DNA of 64,000 bases, from the NCBI GenBank assembly GCA_035578905.1, contig JAQJVL010000254.1, positions 62,001-126,000 of the forward strand, given 5' to 3'. Numbering within the stretch: position 1 is the stretch's first letter; every line of letters starts with the position of its first letter. Of the stretch, positions 13,901 through 27,000 are shown piece by piece. The notes below the pieces were generated by a model that was given only the letters and a program-made list of their open reading frames with translations, ran no database searches and was not told the origin of the DNA. Origin of the DNA: Stictocephala bisonia (Eukaryota > Arthropoda > Insecta > Hemiptera > Membracidae). A program made the translations under genes and the position numbers.

Positions 13901-16900
13901 TGTTTTTATTTAACAGCTGTTAATCAAATAAATCAATCAATTAATATAGCTTCACAAGAAATCAAAACATAAAAATATAAACAGTATAATTTTGACATAT
14001 TTAAAACCCACAGCTGATATTCTTTTTATATTTGACTTATTATACCTTCATGCATCCTGCTATTTGATTAACATCGAAACTTTAGAAGTCCAAGGGATGG
14101 AGCCCTGAGGGATTAAAGAAACGGGAATAGGACAGAAACCTTCCCTGGGGTATATAGAACAACTTCCCCAAGTTTCATGGCGATCGGCTGGACTGTTTGG
14201 TAGCGCATAAAGTATAGACAGACAAACAAACATACATTGGATTTTATATATATAGACTACACAATTCACTGAAAGTTGTTTTTTTAAATCGTCAAAATAT
14301 ACAAATAAAATAACTTTATTCTTTAAACAATTTAATTTATTTTTGCCTGCTTAGCTTATTTCTGAAACTTATTAAATAAAAAACTTGAAAACTTTTAGTA
14401 CCAGGTAGGCAATTTGTCTTCCTAATACTAAATGTTCATACATTAAATGCTTATACTTGTAGGTTGAGTTTTTAAAGTAAATTGGATGAGTAGGTTTTTT
14501 ATTTTCATTTATACCAAAGAAGTATGTTTATAGAGTAGTTTTCTGCTCAAATGTTATAACACTATTTAATATTTAGATGGATTAGACTATTGGATTTTTG
14601 TTTGTTTTTATTTTATAGGCTGAAAGATCAATTTCTTTCTAAGGTTGGTTTATCCATCATAACAAAAGAAAACTGTCTTTTGCTAAGAAATAACGACTGT
14701 TTTCAAGGGGGTCGTGTGTTGTTAAAGAATAATCATGTGTTGAAATCATATGTTAATAATTATTGTGTAGTTTTGAGAAAGTTATTTAAGCTTTTGGTTG
14801 TAATTATATATAGTTATTTTACTAGTATAATGTGGGATGCCAATATTTCAAATAGTAAATAATAAAAAAAGCTCCATATAATCCAAAGATATACAACATG
14901 AATAAATATAACAGTCAACTAATCAACTGAACACATATTTCAATATGTAACTTTACTATTTTGATTTCAGATAGTACTCCATAATGCGGTGGAATCCCCT
15001 AAAATGAGTGCGTTCGGATCCCTGCTATCACCAGGTGTTGAGGCTCGCATGATCGTGGATCCACAGATAACGACAGCGACAGAACAACTAGAACGAATCC
15101 CAGCTATAAAGCGTAACTGTGTATTTGGCAATGAGCGCAACCTGTCATTTTACCGCACTTACACTCAACGCAACTGTGCTCTTGAGTGTGAAGCTCAGTT
15201 TACCTTAGATGCTTGCAAATGTGTTCTGTACTACATGCCTAGTGAGTGTTAAGATTAATAGATCATTAAACCCGGTAGAAAACAATTTCCTTCTAGTACC
15301 TATTAAATTTACTTCAATTTTAATTTAATTTAATCCATCTATGCCCTTTTGAAGAATAATTACACTAGAAATCAGCTACATTTCTTTAAGTTTGTACAGT
15401 AGTAATGTACTCATGCTGAGAATAGAGAATAATTTAACATAATAATGATAAAAATTTCTCATTCTTTATGAATTTTTGCTTCAGATAAAGTTACTAGTCA
15501 TAAAACACTGGTTTAATACAGTACAAAATGGTGTTCTATGTTGTTAAATTGTTTGTAATTTCTGCCAATACCTAGTTGCTCTTAGGATTGGCCTTTATTG
15601 CTCTTCGGATAACTGCCCCGATAACAATGTGGGACAAACAATGAACTTGTGATTTTATACAACATGTGGTTTTTACAAGTTTGATGCCATGTAATACAGT
15701 GTCACTGTTCTAGCATGTATGTCTCACATATTACAAATAAGAAAATGGGTTACTATCAAAAACTGTTATTTTAGGTAGTTTTAAATGAGTTTGATATTTA
15801 GTCATTAATAAATTACCTCAGTAATTAAATTCAATGTTTATTTCAGTGATTTAAATTCCTGCGTTTTAACAAATTATCATCACTGGCAATTTTGCTGCAT
15901 TCCTATCTTTTCTACAGGTTTTACTTATTAGCCTCTATCATAACTTATTACTTTTATTAGAGAAATGGGTACACAATTATGATATGTCAATATAAGTCAT
16001 CAACTCTCAATCCAGCGATCAAGGATCATTCTGTTGATATGCATCCTATAATAAGTGCTATAAGCACTTATTATAGGATGTAAACTTTGGAATAGCAATG
16101 TGATTTATGTACCATTTCAAATGGAATGAAACACTGAATCACGTGATATATTTAATTTGTTTTTATGACAACCATATCATCATATGTTGAAAAAGGAATG
16201 TTGGTATATAGTAATAACTACAGCTCACTATCTGCCGACCTCCATATGATGTATACGTAGTTTGAGTCTAGGTATTTATTATGCACCTCTGTTTACTGTT
16301 GTTTTGATTATTATTATTATTATGAACTGAAAATTGCTGAATCACGTGATGTATTTAATTTGTTTCTATTACAAACATGTCATAATTTGTAGAAGAATGA
16401 AAGTTGGTGTATAGTAATAACTACAGCTGACAATACACCGATTGCCATATGATGTACACATAGCTTGAGTAGCTATTTGTTTTGCGCTTCTGTTTACTGT
16501 TGTTTTGGTCTAATATTATCAATTAAATATTTTGTTCATAGAGTAAGTTTTTAGCCAAATTTTGGTAAACTGTAGAACTAATACTAGTTATTTAGTTTTT
16601 AGTATGACTATACATGCAGATGAATTCAGAATATCACATAGATTTTTCAGTTTATGTAATGTAAGTCACTAAACTAAGTAAAACTAATATATTTTCTAAA
16701 ATTAAACTAAATGTTGAAGGTTATGGCTATCTAGAAAATTAATTATTTATATTTCAGATGCCAACACAGCTTATACGTACATATTTTAAGGCAAATATGA
16801 ATGATAGCTAGAGATGAATGATAGATATTTGTATGATCAGCTGTATAGTCTTGTTACTAAGTTTAACTTAGCTCAGAAAAGACTATTTATTAATATCCCA

Positions 16901-19900
16901 ATAATTTAAATACATAACAATGTTTCCCAAGCACACTCTAATGTTTTCTTGTTTTATTACTACAGGTTTTTAAATATTGTTTAACTGAACAGGACCATTT
17001 TTTTTTTTTTTTAGTACAGTATATCCATATCACTGAGTTTATTATTGGTATATCAAAGAGTTTCCCTATCATATTTGAACAAAATGACGCCATATGAGGT
17101 AACTAGATAACTTACAAATATTTTTAAAACATTTAATTTAAAAAAAAACTCATCAAAACACCTAAAAATAGCCTTCCAGTTAGAGAATTTTAACGTTGGA
17201 GTTTTCCTGTCATATTTGAACAAAATTATAACATACTATTCAGGTAACTAGATAACTTACAAATACTTTAAAAAATGTAATTTAAAAAACTTCAAAACAC
17301 CTAAAAATAGCCTAACAGTTAAGAGAATTTTAACATGCCGGTTTGAAGGTTAAAGGTGAACAGGCAGTGTACGATTTATGTTTGGTATTGTTTAAATAAT
17401 GAATAAATGCATCAAACAACCCTTAAATAGTCGAGACAAATTTGCCCGCATCCCATCACACTTCGGTGGTCTAGTGGCTAATGTTGACGTCTACTGTGGC
17501 AAGGCAGACAGTCAGGCATGGCTTCAAGTCTCAGTTGGAGTGTAAAATGGTAATTGGTGCAAATTGTATTAGTATCGTCCTTCCACGGGTACGGGCCTGT
17601 AAGATCCGACATGCACCTCAAGCTCCTGATTAGAGAACGGTTGGAGGGAGTAATAAATTGCCATCTTAGTTTTTATCAGCAATGATTTCATTGTTTGGAT
17701 TGCCCTCTGAACCTTAGACCTTGGGTAAGGTGGTGAAGAAGTCTCATGTAGTATGTGGAATCTGTCTGTAAATGATTTAAAATGTTTGCTGTCAAATGGT
17801 GGGCCATAATCAGAGTGTATTTTTTTTGGTAAACCATGGGTCCTGAAGATTTGGGTTAGGCTTGTTATTACAGAGTCAGCATTTGTGCTTCCAAGTTTTT
17901 TTTATTTCTATAAACTTTGAATGGTAGTCTACAACCAATATATGATCTACACTGCTGAGGCACATCATATATTGCCGAAAATCAATGCCAAGTTAATCCC
18001 AAGGAAAGGCTTCTAATGATTGACAGATTTCACATTTACTGACTATGTTTTTAATGTCAGATATCATACCTGGCCAATATAAGGCTACTCTGGCTTTGTT
18101 TTGACAGGAGTTTATTCCTTGGTGAGATGCATGTAGCTGCTCTAGAATTTTACTACGCATCGTTGTTGGAATTACTTAGCGATCTCCTAAGTAAATTAGA
18201 TTGTTTTGTTCACGTAACTCAAATCTTTTATCCCAAAATGAGTGGACTTCAAGTGCAGTAAGTTTCTTGTGCTCTAACCATCCATTATTTATGTAATGCA
18301 GCACTTAAGTAAGTTCATTGTCAGTATTTGTTGCAGACTTAAGTTCATCCAATATTTCTTCAGTAATTGATACTAAGGAGTCACTACTACTGTACTATAG
18401 CACCTTTTTCAAAATGATCCGTGTTTACTAATTCGTTAATTCGTATATAGGTGGCATATAAAAAGAGAGTCAGCTATGTGCATATTCTTACCAGGAACAT
18501 GAACAATCCTGAAATGATATCGCAATAGATTCATAACCATTCTCTGAAGCCTAGGAGACAATGAGGATATAGGCTTGTTTAGAAGACCAATCAAGGGTTT
18601 GTGGTCAGTTTCTATAACAAATTCTGTACCAAACAAATACTGTAATGAAATTTCTTGCAACCCGGGACTACAGCCAAAAGCTCTTTTTCAATTGGAGTAT
18701 ATATTCGCTGAGTGTCTTTAAGGGCAACTGAACTATAACTTATAGGATGACCATCTTGCAGAAGCACTGCTCAAAGCCCAAACTTGCTGGCATCAACGGA
18801 CATAATAGAAGACTTATTTTTATCATAATATGATAACACAGGCATTTTCGATATTTCATCTTTCAATTGATCAAAACATGCTTGTTCTACATTTGACAGT
18901 TTGAATTCCGTTCCTTTGCTTAGTAACTTACGTAACTCGCCAGTTTTGTCGGACATTTTTGACAAACCTGCCAATATATGTCACCATTCTCAAGAATCGT
19001 TGAATATCTGACTTGTTTTGAGGGCAGGGGTACTCTGTAATCAACTACTGATATGCCATGAGGTGTTAAGGTGTGTCCCAAATAGGTGACATTCTGAATA
19101 CAGAATTGGCTCTTACTCTTACTAAGCTTTCATCAAAAACTGTCCCCGTTTGTCATGTTCCTCCTTTAATTTAATGAAAACCCCATTTAATTTAATGTAT
19201 GCTAATACCCCATCCAGACCTGTGATGACATTATCCATAACTCTCTAAAAAACTTCTGGAGCACTGTTAAGACCGTAGGGAAGCCTACAGAAACAAAATC
19301 GGCCAGAAGGAGTCACTATTGTGCATAGGCGAGAGCTTTTTTCAGACAAGGTAACTTGCAGGAAGGCTTATGAGGCATCAAATACACTAAAATACATAGC
19401 TCTGTATAAATTAGCAAATATGTCTAGTATTGTAGGAATTGCATAATGCTCTCTCTTAATATATTTATTAAGCATTCTGGGGTCCATACAAATTCTAATA
19501 ATTCCATTGGATTTCTTTGCAATAACGATTGAATGCACCTAATCAGTAGGTTTGGTTATCTCTTTGAGTACCCCTAGTTTTACCACTTTCTAAATCTCCA
19601 TTTTAACTTGTTCTTTAAGAGCTACATGTATCGGCTGGGATTGCACTACTTTTGGCTCAAACTTCTTTTCCAAAGTAATGTTCTATGTGAAGAGCAACTT
19701 ACCCAAATCATCATTGAAAACATCACCAAATTCCTCAAACAGGTTACCACATTTCTCTATGGAATTAATACCAGATATGAGACTCATATTTTGGCAAGTT
19801 TTAAGTCTCAAAATTGGACTATCGACTTGGTTTATGATATAAAATTGTACTAAAAAGCAATTTGTCAATCCTGGGAGTATGTAGTTCAATAAACAAGTGC

Positions 19901-22900
19901 TCTTAATATCAATATAATGAAAACTGTAAGACTTAAGAGCCCTTTTACCAGATTGAAGGTTAGAATCGGGATATATCTGCTGATATAACATGTACGGGAT
20001 TACATTTACTTCTGCATCTGTATCTAGTTTGAAGGATATTTTAACTCCATTTACATAAATTATTTGACACCAATCATTATTTATAGTATCTACAAAACCG
20101 ACTTTATATTAAGAACGTCTTGTTTTACTATGAGAGGCTCCTCTTCATCTTTCAACTCATCTAACTGTTGACTCTCTACCTGATGTACCTTACAAGCATT
20201 AGCAAAATGGTTGTCTTCTGCATTTTAAACATCATTTCTCCCAAGCAGGACAATTTACAAACTTACAAGTTTTCAAGCCTTTTGAACAGACTTGATTACG
20301 ATATGTTTTCAAATTATGAAAATCAATTTTGTGCATTTCAGAAGAATGCCCATCAGCAGACTGCTTTTGACCATCTTTTATTATTTTTTTATTTTTTATT
20401 ATTAATTTTACATATTTTTGACTCTCCTCCCTAAACCTGCAATACTAAAGAGTTTTGTCTAGTTTCAAATCAGCCTCCAAAAGCAACCTCTCCTTCACAG
20501 ATTCGCCATAAGAATCAATAATAAGCAGATCTCTAACTAATGAATCCTCTTGATCACCAAACTCACATTTACGAGCTTGAGTTTTTAAACTGATTACAAA
20601 TGAATCGATAGATTCATCCCCCTTTTGTCTGAGACTAAACAATATGTATCTATAAATAATAGAGTTTCTTTTAGGCTTAAATGTTTGTCAAAATGGCCTA
20701 ATACAGTTTCCAAGTCATCTTTTTCATGGTCACCCAATTTGAATGTGTCAAGACAAGCATCGCCCATCAGACAAAGAAGTAAAGATACAGACAAAAACTT
20801 TACCTGGGTTTTTGACTTCTCAGATGCGTCCAAATACAAATAGAACTTTTGTGTAAACTTCAACCACTTATCTTCAGTGTTTAACTGCATTGGTGCTTTA
20901 ATATACATTATTCAAAACTCAAATTCACCGCTGCCACCAGTAATAAATTGTATATTAGTTTTACAGAGCTCAATAATGCTTTATTTAGTTAACTGCCATT
21001 ACACTGAACACAAAACAATAACATCTATTTAATTCTTTTAGTGCCAACGTCCTGTTAACAGGACGTCACAAACAAAATTCACTAAACAATTCAAAAATAA
21101 ACTTTTTATTGATTTAGGATTATCTTCTTATTTCGTAACATATACTGTACTTTTACATTAAAACCATGATTTTGGTATGTTTGTATAATATTTAGCTATA
21201 TTTTGATATAAAAGATTCCAAAACCTGTCAGAAAAAAAACTGTTTTAAACAACTTAAAAATTGCATAACTTCTTTATTTGTTAATATATTTTTGTGAAAT
21301 TTCAACAGGATATTGATAACTAAAATGTCTTCAAAGTGATTGAAAAGAATTCACCTATTTGTATCATAGTCTTGAGGATGCCCAAAGTAAAAAAAAAGTA
21401 AAAGACAAACTTTTTTATCTCATAATTTAATTTTAATAAAAATAGCATATATATATATAATACAAGTTTATTTGCAATAAGTTTTTTAATGGACTGGTTA
21501 TTTATGTATAATTAGGTATAAAAATTATTAATTTTGTGTAATAAGTACCAGAGATATAAATTATTTAATGGCACACTGTACCAATTGATAGAAACTCTCT
21601 GGCACTGGCAGAGAGTAACTTTGAAAATTCATAAAAGGGTTAAATTAACAATACCCAAAAACATAAGACAATTAATATAAATTAAATACAAAAGTAGATG
21701 ACACGTTACAGAGGGTACTACTGTAATATTGACTGATACGTCACTAGCACCAGTCATCGCCACCACTTTTGCTCATTTTTAGCTTGAAACCGACTTACTC
21801 CCCCTAAAAATTTTTGTTTTTTAAATTAATTCAGTCACCAATGAATTTAATGAATAGGAATATAAAATTTTCACTCTTTCAAACTTGAATGCTTCCACGA
21901 ATAATCTAATGTTTAACATGTACTTTCACAGTTAAAATGATTAAATTTTGTTTTGGGACCTTTGATGAAAGATTAATGCATTTTCTTAGTTCTTTGGACA
22001 GCATATTTATTTATTTAAACTAATTGTTTGTTATTTTTAGAAAATGAAACAACACGGATTTGCAACAGAAATGATGAAGAATGTGCCAGAAGGGCTCTGA
22101 GTAAGTACACTTTGAGCCTGTACTGTTGGTTACAAAGATGGTTTTCTGATTATTACTTTTTAAATTATATAATAAATTATAATAAAGAACATTGAGCACA
22201 GAATAAGCTAAAGGGAAATGTGTAGGCAAGTCTGATGAATGTACAAATTGAAACAAAGTCACATAAAAAATTCCCAGCTTATAAATATATAGTGTGTGAT
22301 GTCTTAGAAGTGACAGGAAATTATAAAATTTAAAAACTTGTTGAAAAGCAGACATATGAAATAATATCAATAAGAATAATCATATGTATGGTTTCCAAAT
22401 AAAATAATTGAATAAGAATGAAAAAGTTGAAATAGTTTTGAAGCCCTGCCAAAAAGATATACTTTTAATGAGGCCTTTCGCCAGCCAAGCTTGTTGATAT
22501 AATCCAACATCAACAAATAAATTTTAGTTGCCTGAAGATGCCAGCTTTGCTGACAAAAGACCTTGTTAAAAGTATATTTTATTGGTTTTATTTGAAAATT
22601 TAACAAATTGAATAATATATTAAAACTAACCAATATCAACTCAATCTTAACTTCACTACAATAAATTATCTTCAAGAATTAATTGAAAATCCTTATTTCT
22701 TGAGTATGGTTTTGAGATGAAGCAAACTCAAACAGTGCTCAAAAATCAAGTATACCTAAACTCTTATATCCTTGTTATTATAGATAATTTGTAATAAGCA
22801 AATAACTGAAAAACAAATATTTGATTAACCACAGTTTAAAGACAAAGTTTTCTCCTTTTTAAGTAATAAAGAGTAAATATTATTTAATTAATAAACATTA

Positions 22901-23925
22901 ATTGTGTTCTGCTCAGAGACGGGGTTGGCTCTGAAGCATGCAAGGGTGTCCCTCGTCTAATTCTAATATCTACTATAGCCGCATCACATCAATAAGCTTT
23001 TGAGATAAAACCTGACCACATGAAGTATCAGTCTAGTGGCATGGACGTACCCAGAACTCAATTTCGGGAGGTCTGAGAAGGGTTTGCAAACGGTGGGGGG
23101 GGGGGGGGACATATCTACTGAAAAACAAGGAGCCGTTTTTTTTTTTTTTTTATAGTGGCGTTGTGTCTTCTGACTGCAGACAGGGGAAGAGTCACTAGCC
23201 TTATTCACCATTCTCAGGAATTCCACAACTATTAATTTAATATTGTATGATCGTCATTACGTCTCTGATGTTTTATCAAAACATTAAATTATAATACGAC
23301 CTATACCATTTCAATTACAATCTGTTTCATGCATACAATATGTAAACTAAGTAATCAATTTATTGTAATGTTCAGTAAACTCTATTATGAGAAAAACCCC
23401 TTGTAAAATTACATACATGAAAAAATCAGAATAAGGTAAAATTTTTAATTGTTGGTTTTCATAAAAAGTGTTAAGCATGATTGTATATATTTAGTTAAAT
23501 TAAATCTTTTAATTTATACATTAATTGGTGAAATTGATAGTTCCTTTACAATTTGTTTAAAAATTGGTTTCATTTTGATCCTGACTGTGTTCCACCTGTC
23601 AACACCTGTTTCTATTTGTTACGTGTCCATACAGAAAATTTTTATTGTAGAATTATTTAATAACTCTGGTGTAAATATATTTAGTAAAACAAACAACAAT
23701 CTGAACTCATGTAATGAGAAAAATACTATTGACATTTAAACCATTTTCAAAATTTGTTATAATTTACAACAGACCAATAAATTGTGTGGATTCGCAAGAT
23801 AAGGTTACTAGGGCAATATAATGTATTAACATTAAATTTATGATTCTATATTTATGAATTGTAATTTTTTTAAATGCTGAAGTACTTGCTTGATAGGTTT
23901 GAGCAAAATACTAATATAAATTAAC

Positions 23926-24005
<80 letters not shown>

Positions 24006-27000
24006 AATGATAATGATTAATGATAATGATTTTATTTTTCCATTCATTTTTACAAATATAAAAAACAATAATTCGGCTCGGAAAAAACTGACCACACTTA
24101 CAAGTATTTGTGGCCAGTACAAAATTATTTACAAAATACTAAAAAAACACAAAATATAACTTAATAAAAACATATTATAAACATGGAACATGAGTCCAGC
24201 TTCTACATTATAAAAATAAAACTCTCTGTGGCGCATGAAACACTTAAAAGTTATCTTAAATTCATCTTACACTATATTTATTGCTACTTAACTTAAAATT
24301 TCTTATATAACATACATTCCAGGACTAAAATAACAAGAAACCATATTAATTGCAAGAAGTATCAGTATTTATATTAAACAAAAATCCAAATAGTCTAGAT
24401 CTTGTTTCGTAAATAGACAATTCTTCAAATTCATAGAAAAAAATTTCAAATTTGTACTACTTTTTATGTCATGTGGTAATTGATTAAAATATTTAGGTCC
24501 AATATAATGAAAAGATTGTTTAAAAACACTTTTTGAGACTTTAGGGAGTTTAAATATTCTACTTGCCCCACTCCTCGTATTATGTAGTAAATTTGTAGTG
24601 CCAGTATTACCACTTTTGTCATAAAACAATCTTAAAACTTTATAGACAAAAAGGTGTTGTATCGGGAAAATTTGTAATGTATAATATAATGGAAAAGAAC
24701 TCTCTCTGCGATTTTTATTTGTAATTATTCTAATTATATGATTTTGTGTTTTTCTGATTTTTAAAATGTGAGTCTTGCTAGCACTTCCCCAACACTGTAT
24801 TCCGTACTGGAGTCTCGAATGTATAAGAGCAAAATAAAGAGTTTTCATAGTCATTTCGTCAGAAAAATTCCTTAAATAGTACAATTTTCTTATCATTATT
24901 TTTGTTTTATTTTGTAGAGTTTCCAAATGCTTTATCCAATTTAGATGTTCATCCAATAAAATTCCAAGGTATTTAAAGTATTTAGCCTTTTCTACTTTTT
25001 GACATTTTAAATGATTTTCACTACAATTATCTGTATGGTATATAAAGTCTGAGGGAAAATCAAAACTTATGTGACTGAAGTTTACGAATTTCGTTTTACT
25101 TACATTTACTTGCATTTTATTTTTTAAACACCATTCTTTTAAAGCATTTAGATCTTCCATAATATTTTGCCCAGCTCTGACGGTATCCGTGAATGAATAA
25201 AACAACGCAATGTCATCTGCGAATGCACATATTTCCCCATTAAATGGTACTTGCAACAAGTCGTTAATAAAAACCAAGAATAATATTGATAAGGTCACCG
25301 ACCCTTGGGGTACTCCTGCCTTAACTGTGAGAGGGTTACTAAATTTATTATTAATCTTAACATGTTGTATTCTGTTGCTCATAAAACTATATATCGTATG
25401 GTTTTTTTGTCAGCTACCATTACTATTATATATATTTTTTTTTACTTAAAATGATGTAAAAGCTGAGTTTTATAGCTGGGCAAAATGTCCAAAAATCATT
25501 ACCCTATAATAAAAATTAAAAATAAATAATAAATGATCTCCTGTCACAAAGCTAAATCCAGTCCATCAAGCCATTTAAGACCTGCCTCACTGATTCTATT
25601 TATGCTAGCTAATCCCTCCGTAAAACAGCACAAGGGGCACTCTGAAACTATGTGATCCATTGTTTGGATTGACTCCCCGCAATCACATGACTGGTTATAT
25701 ATATTATACATACAGACGAAGAGAAGTTTAAAGCATGCCTTTAATATATCTTATTTACATATAAATCAATCCAATTCTTCTTATTTAATATGATCCACGG
25801 TAACTAATCAACATACGGTAGGTATCACGGCAAGGTGATCCCTACCCTCTTTTATTCTAGATACCGTGATATAAACTACCATTACATTATATTTTCTAAG
25901 ATGATATTGAATAATTACTTTGTATTCATGAGTATACACAGGTGATTAAAAATACTTTATGTATAAATATGGAACAATCATGTACATTTTTAAGTGCTAC
26001 GTATAGGTATTGTCCTTTGTTATATTAGGCCTATTGCTTAGATAAAATTGACGCGTGTTTTGCGCTATACTATGGTGATTTTATTAAATAAATTGATTGG
26101 TTCTAACAACAATTTGGTCAAATCTGATCAGGATGTGATATAAACAATTCTAATATTCTTACAATTACAATAAACTATACATCAACCAATAACGACTAAG
26201 GCCTAGCCCACACTACAGACTTTTTTGTTGGCTGACTGTCCGCTGACAGTTTAGTTGAGGGAGGTATGAATTCATTTCCCGACCCAACAGTTTGGTCGGG
26301 GACCTGAGGTAGCGCACACAAACGACTATTTAGTCTACGTGTAAAACTTGAGAATGATCTGCTAAGCATTCCACCTGACAAAGTGTTACCAAATAATGAA
26401 AACGGTAAATAAATCCCTTTGTCGTCATAGAGGATTAAGCATTTGATTCAACAAAGGGGAAACCATCTCATCATGGGCCAAGTAAATTGACTCAGTGATG
26501 CAAATAATTTGTTCAACACATTTTTATTTATGTGTGCATCTCATTTTCACCAATAACTCAATATTTCAGACAACTTTTAGAAATATAACGCACTCTTATA
26601 AAGTCAATTAAAAAATCTTATCTTTTGAAAAAAGAGCATACTGTTGACTTTTATTAATTTAATACAAAAGAAAATTTGAACAAACAGGTATTTCAAACAA
26701 CTGTAAATTCTATTTAACTTTTGAATTACTTAATTAATTGATAATACAGTGTAAGGTAATGCAGTAACATAATCTAACATCTTCACTTTTTATATTATGG
26801 AATTAAAATATTACTTCTAATGGTATATGAGAGATAAAAACCTTTGGCAGAGAGAAAAGAACATTCCAATCAATTCTTAAAGTGAATTTAATCTCTCAGT
26901 CAGAACTTGAATTCTGTATCACATATTACCTATTAAAAATACTTGTAGGGTTTTATATTGCGCTATATTTTTTTATATATAACAACATTTTACAGCAAAG

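Larger units (their letters stand above)
17691..21710 (-). mobile_element. Degenerate Ty3/gypsy LTR retrotransposon (K02A2.6-like), 3' truncated
   Basis: Minus-strand order: LTR (about 21710 to 20941, interrupted by a TTAA MITE), primer-binding site TGGTGGCAGCGG (20928-20939), gag from ATG 20908, protease (about 20080-20000), RT (about 19650-19000), RNase H (18974-18440) and integrase (about 18200-17691, where it stops beside a SINE). The LTR start TGTAACG at 21710 is inferred from the usual TG start. No second LTR is visible. Frameshifts and in-frame stops occur in every domain. It sits in the ppk intron between exons E and F. Confidence 0.8.

Noticed and set aside
14590..14862. 90-codon open stretch
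   Set aside because: It lies in a ppk intron, is AT-rich, resembles no family and conflicts with the spliced gene model.
17461..17535. A tRNA gene
   Set aside because: Same reason: a tRNA-like head without a consistent cloverleaf, followed by an unrelated SINE body.
23036..23170. Possible hAT-like end (TAGTGGCATGGACGTACCC) with G and T runs
   Set aside because: No matching opposite terminus or 8-bp duplication could be found.
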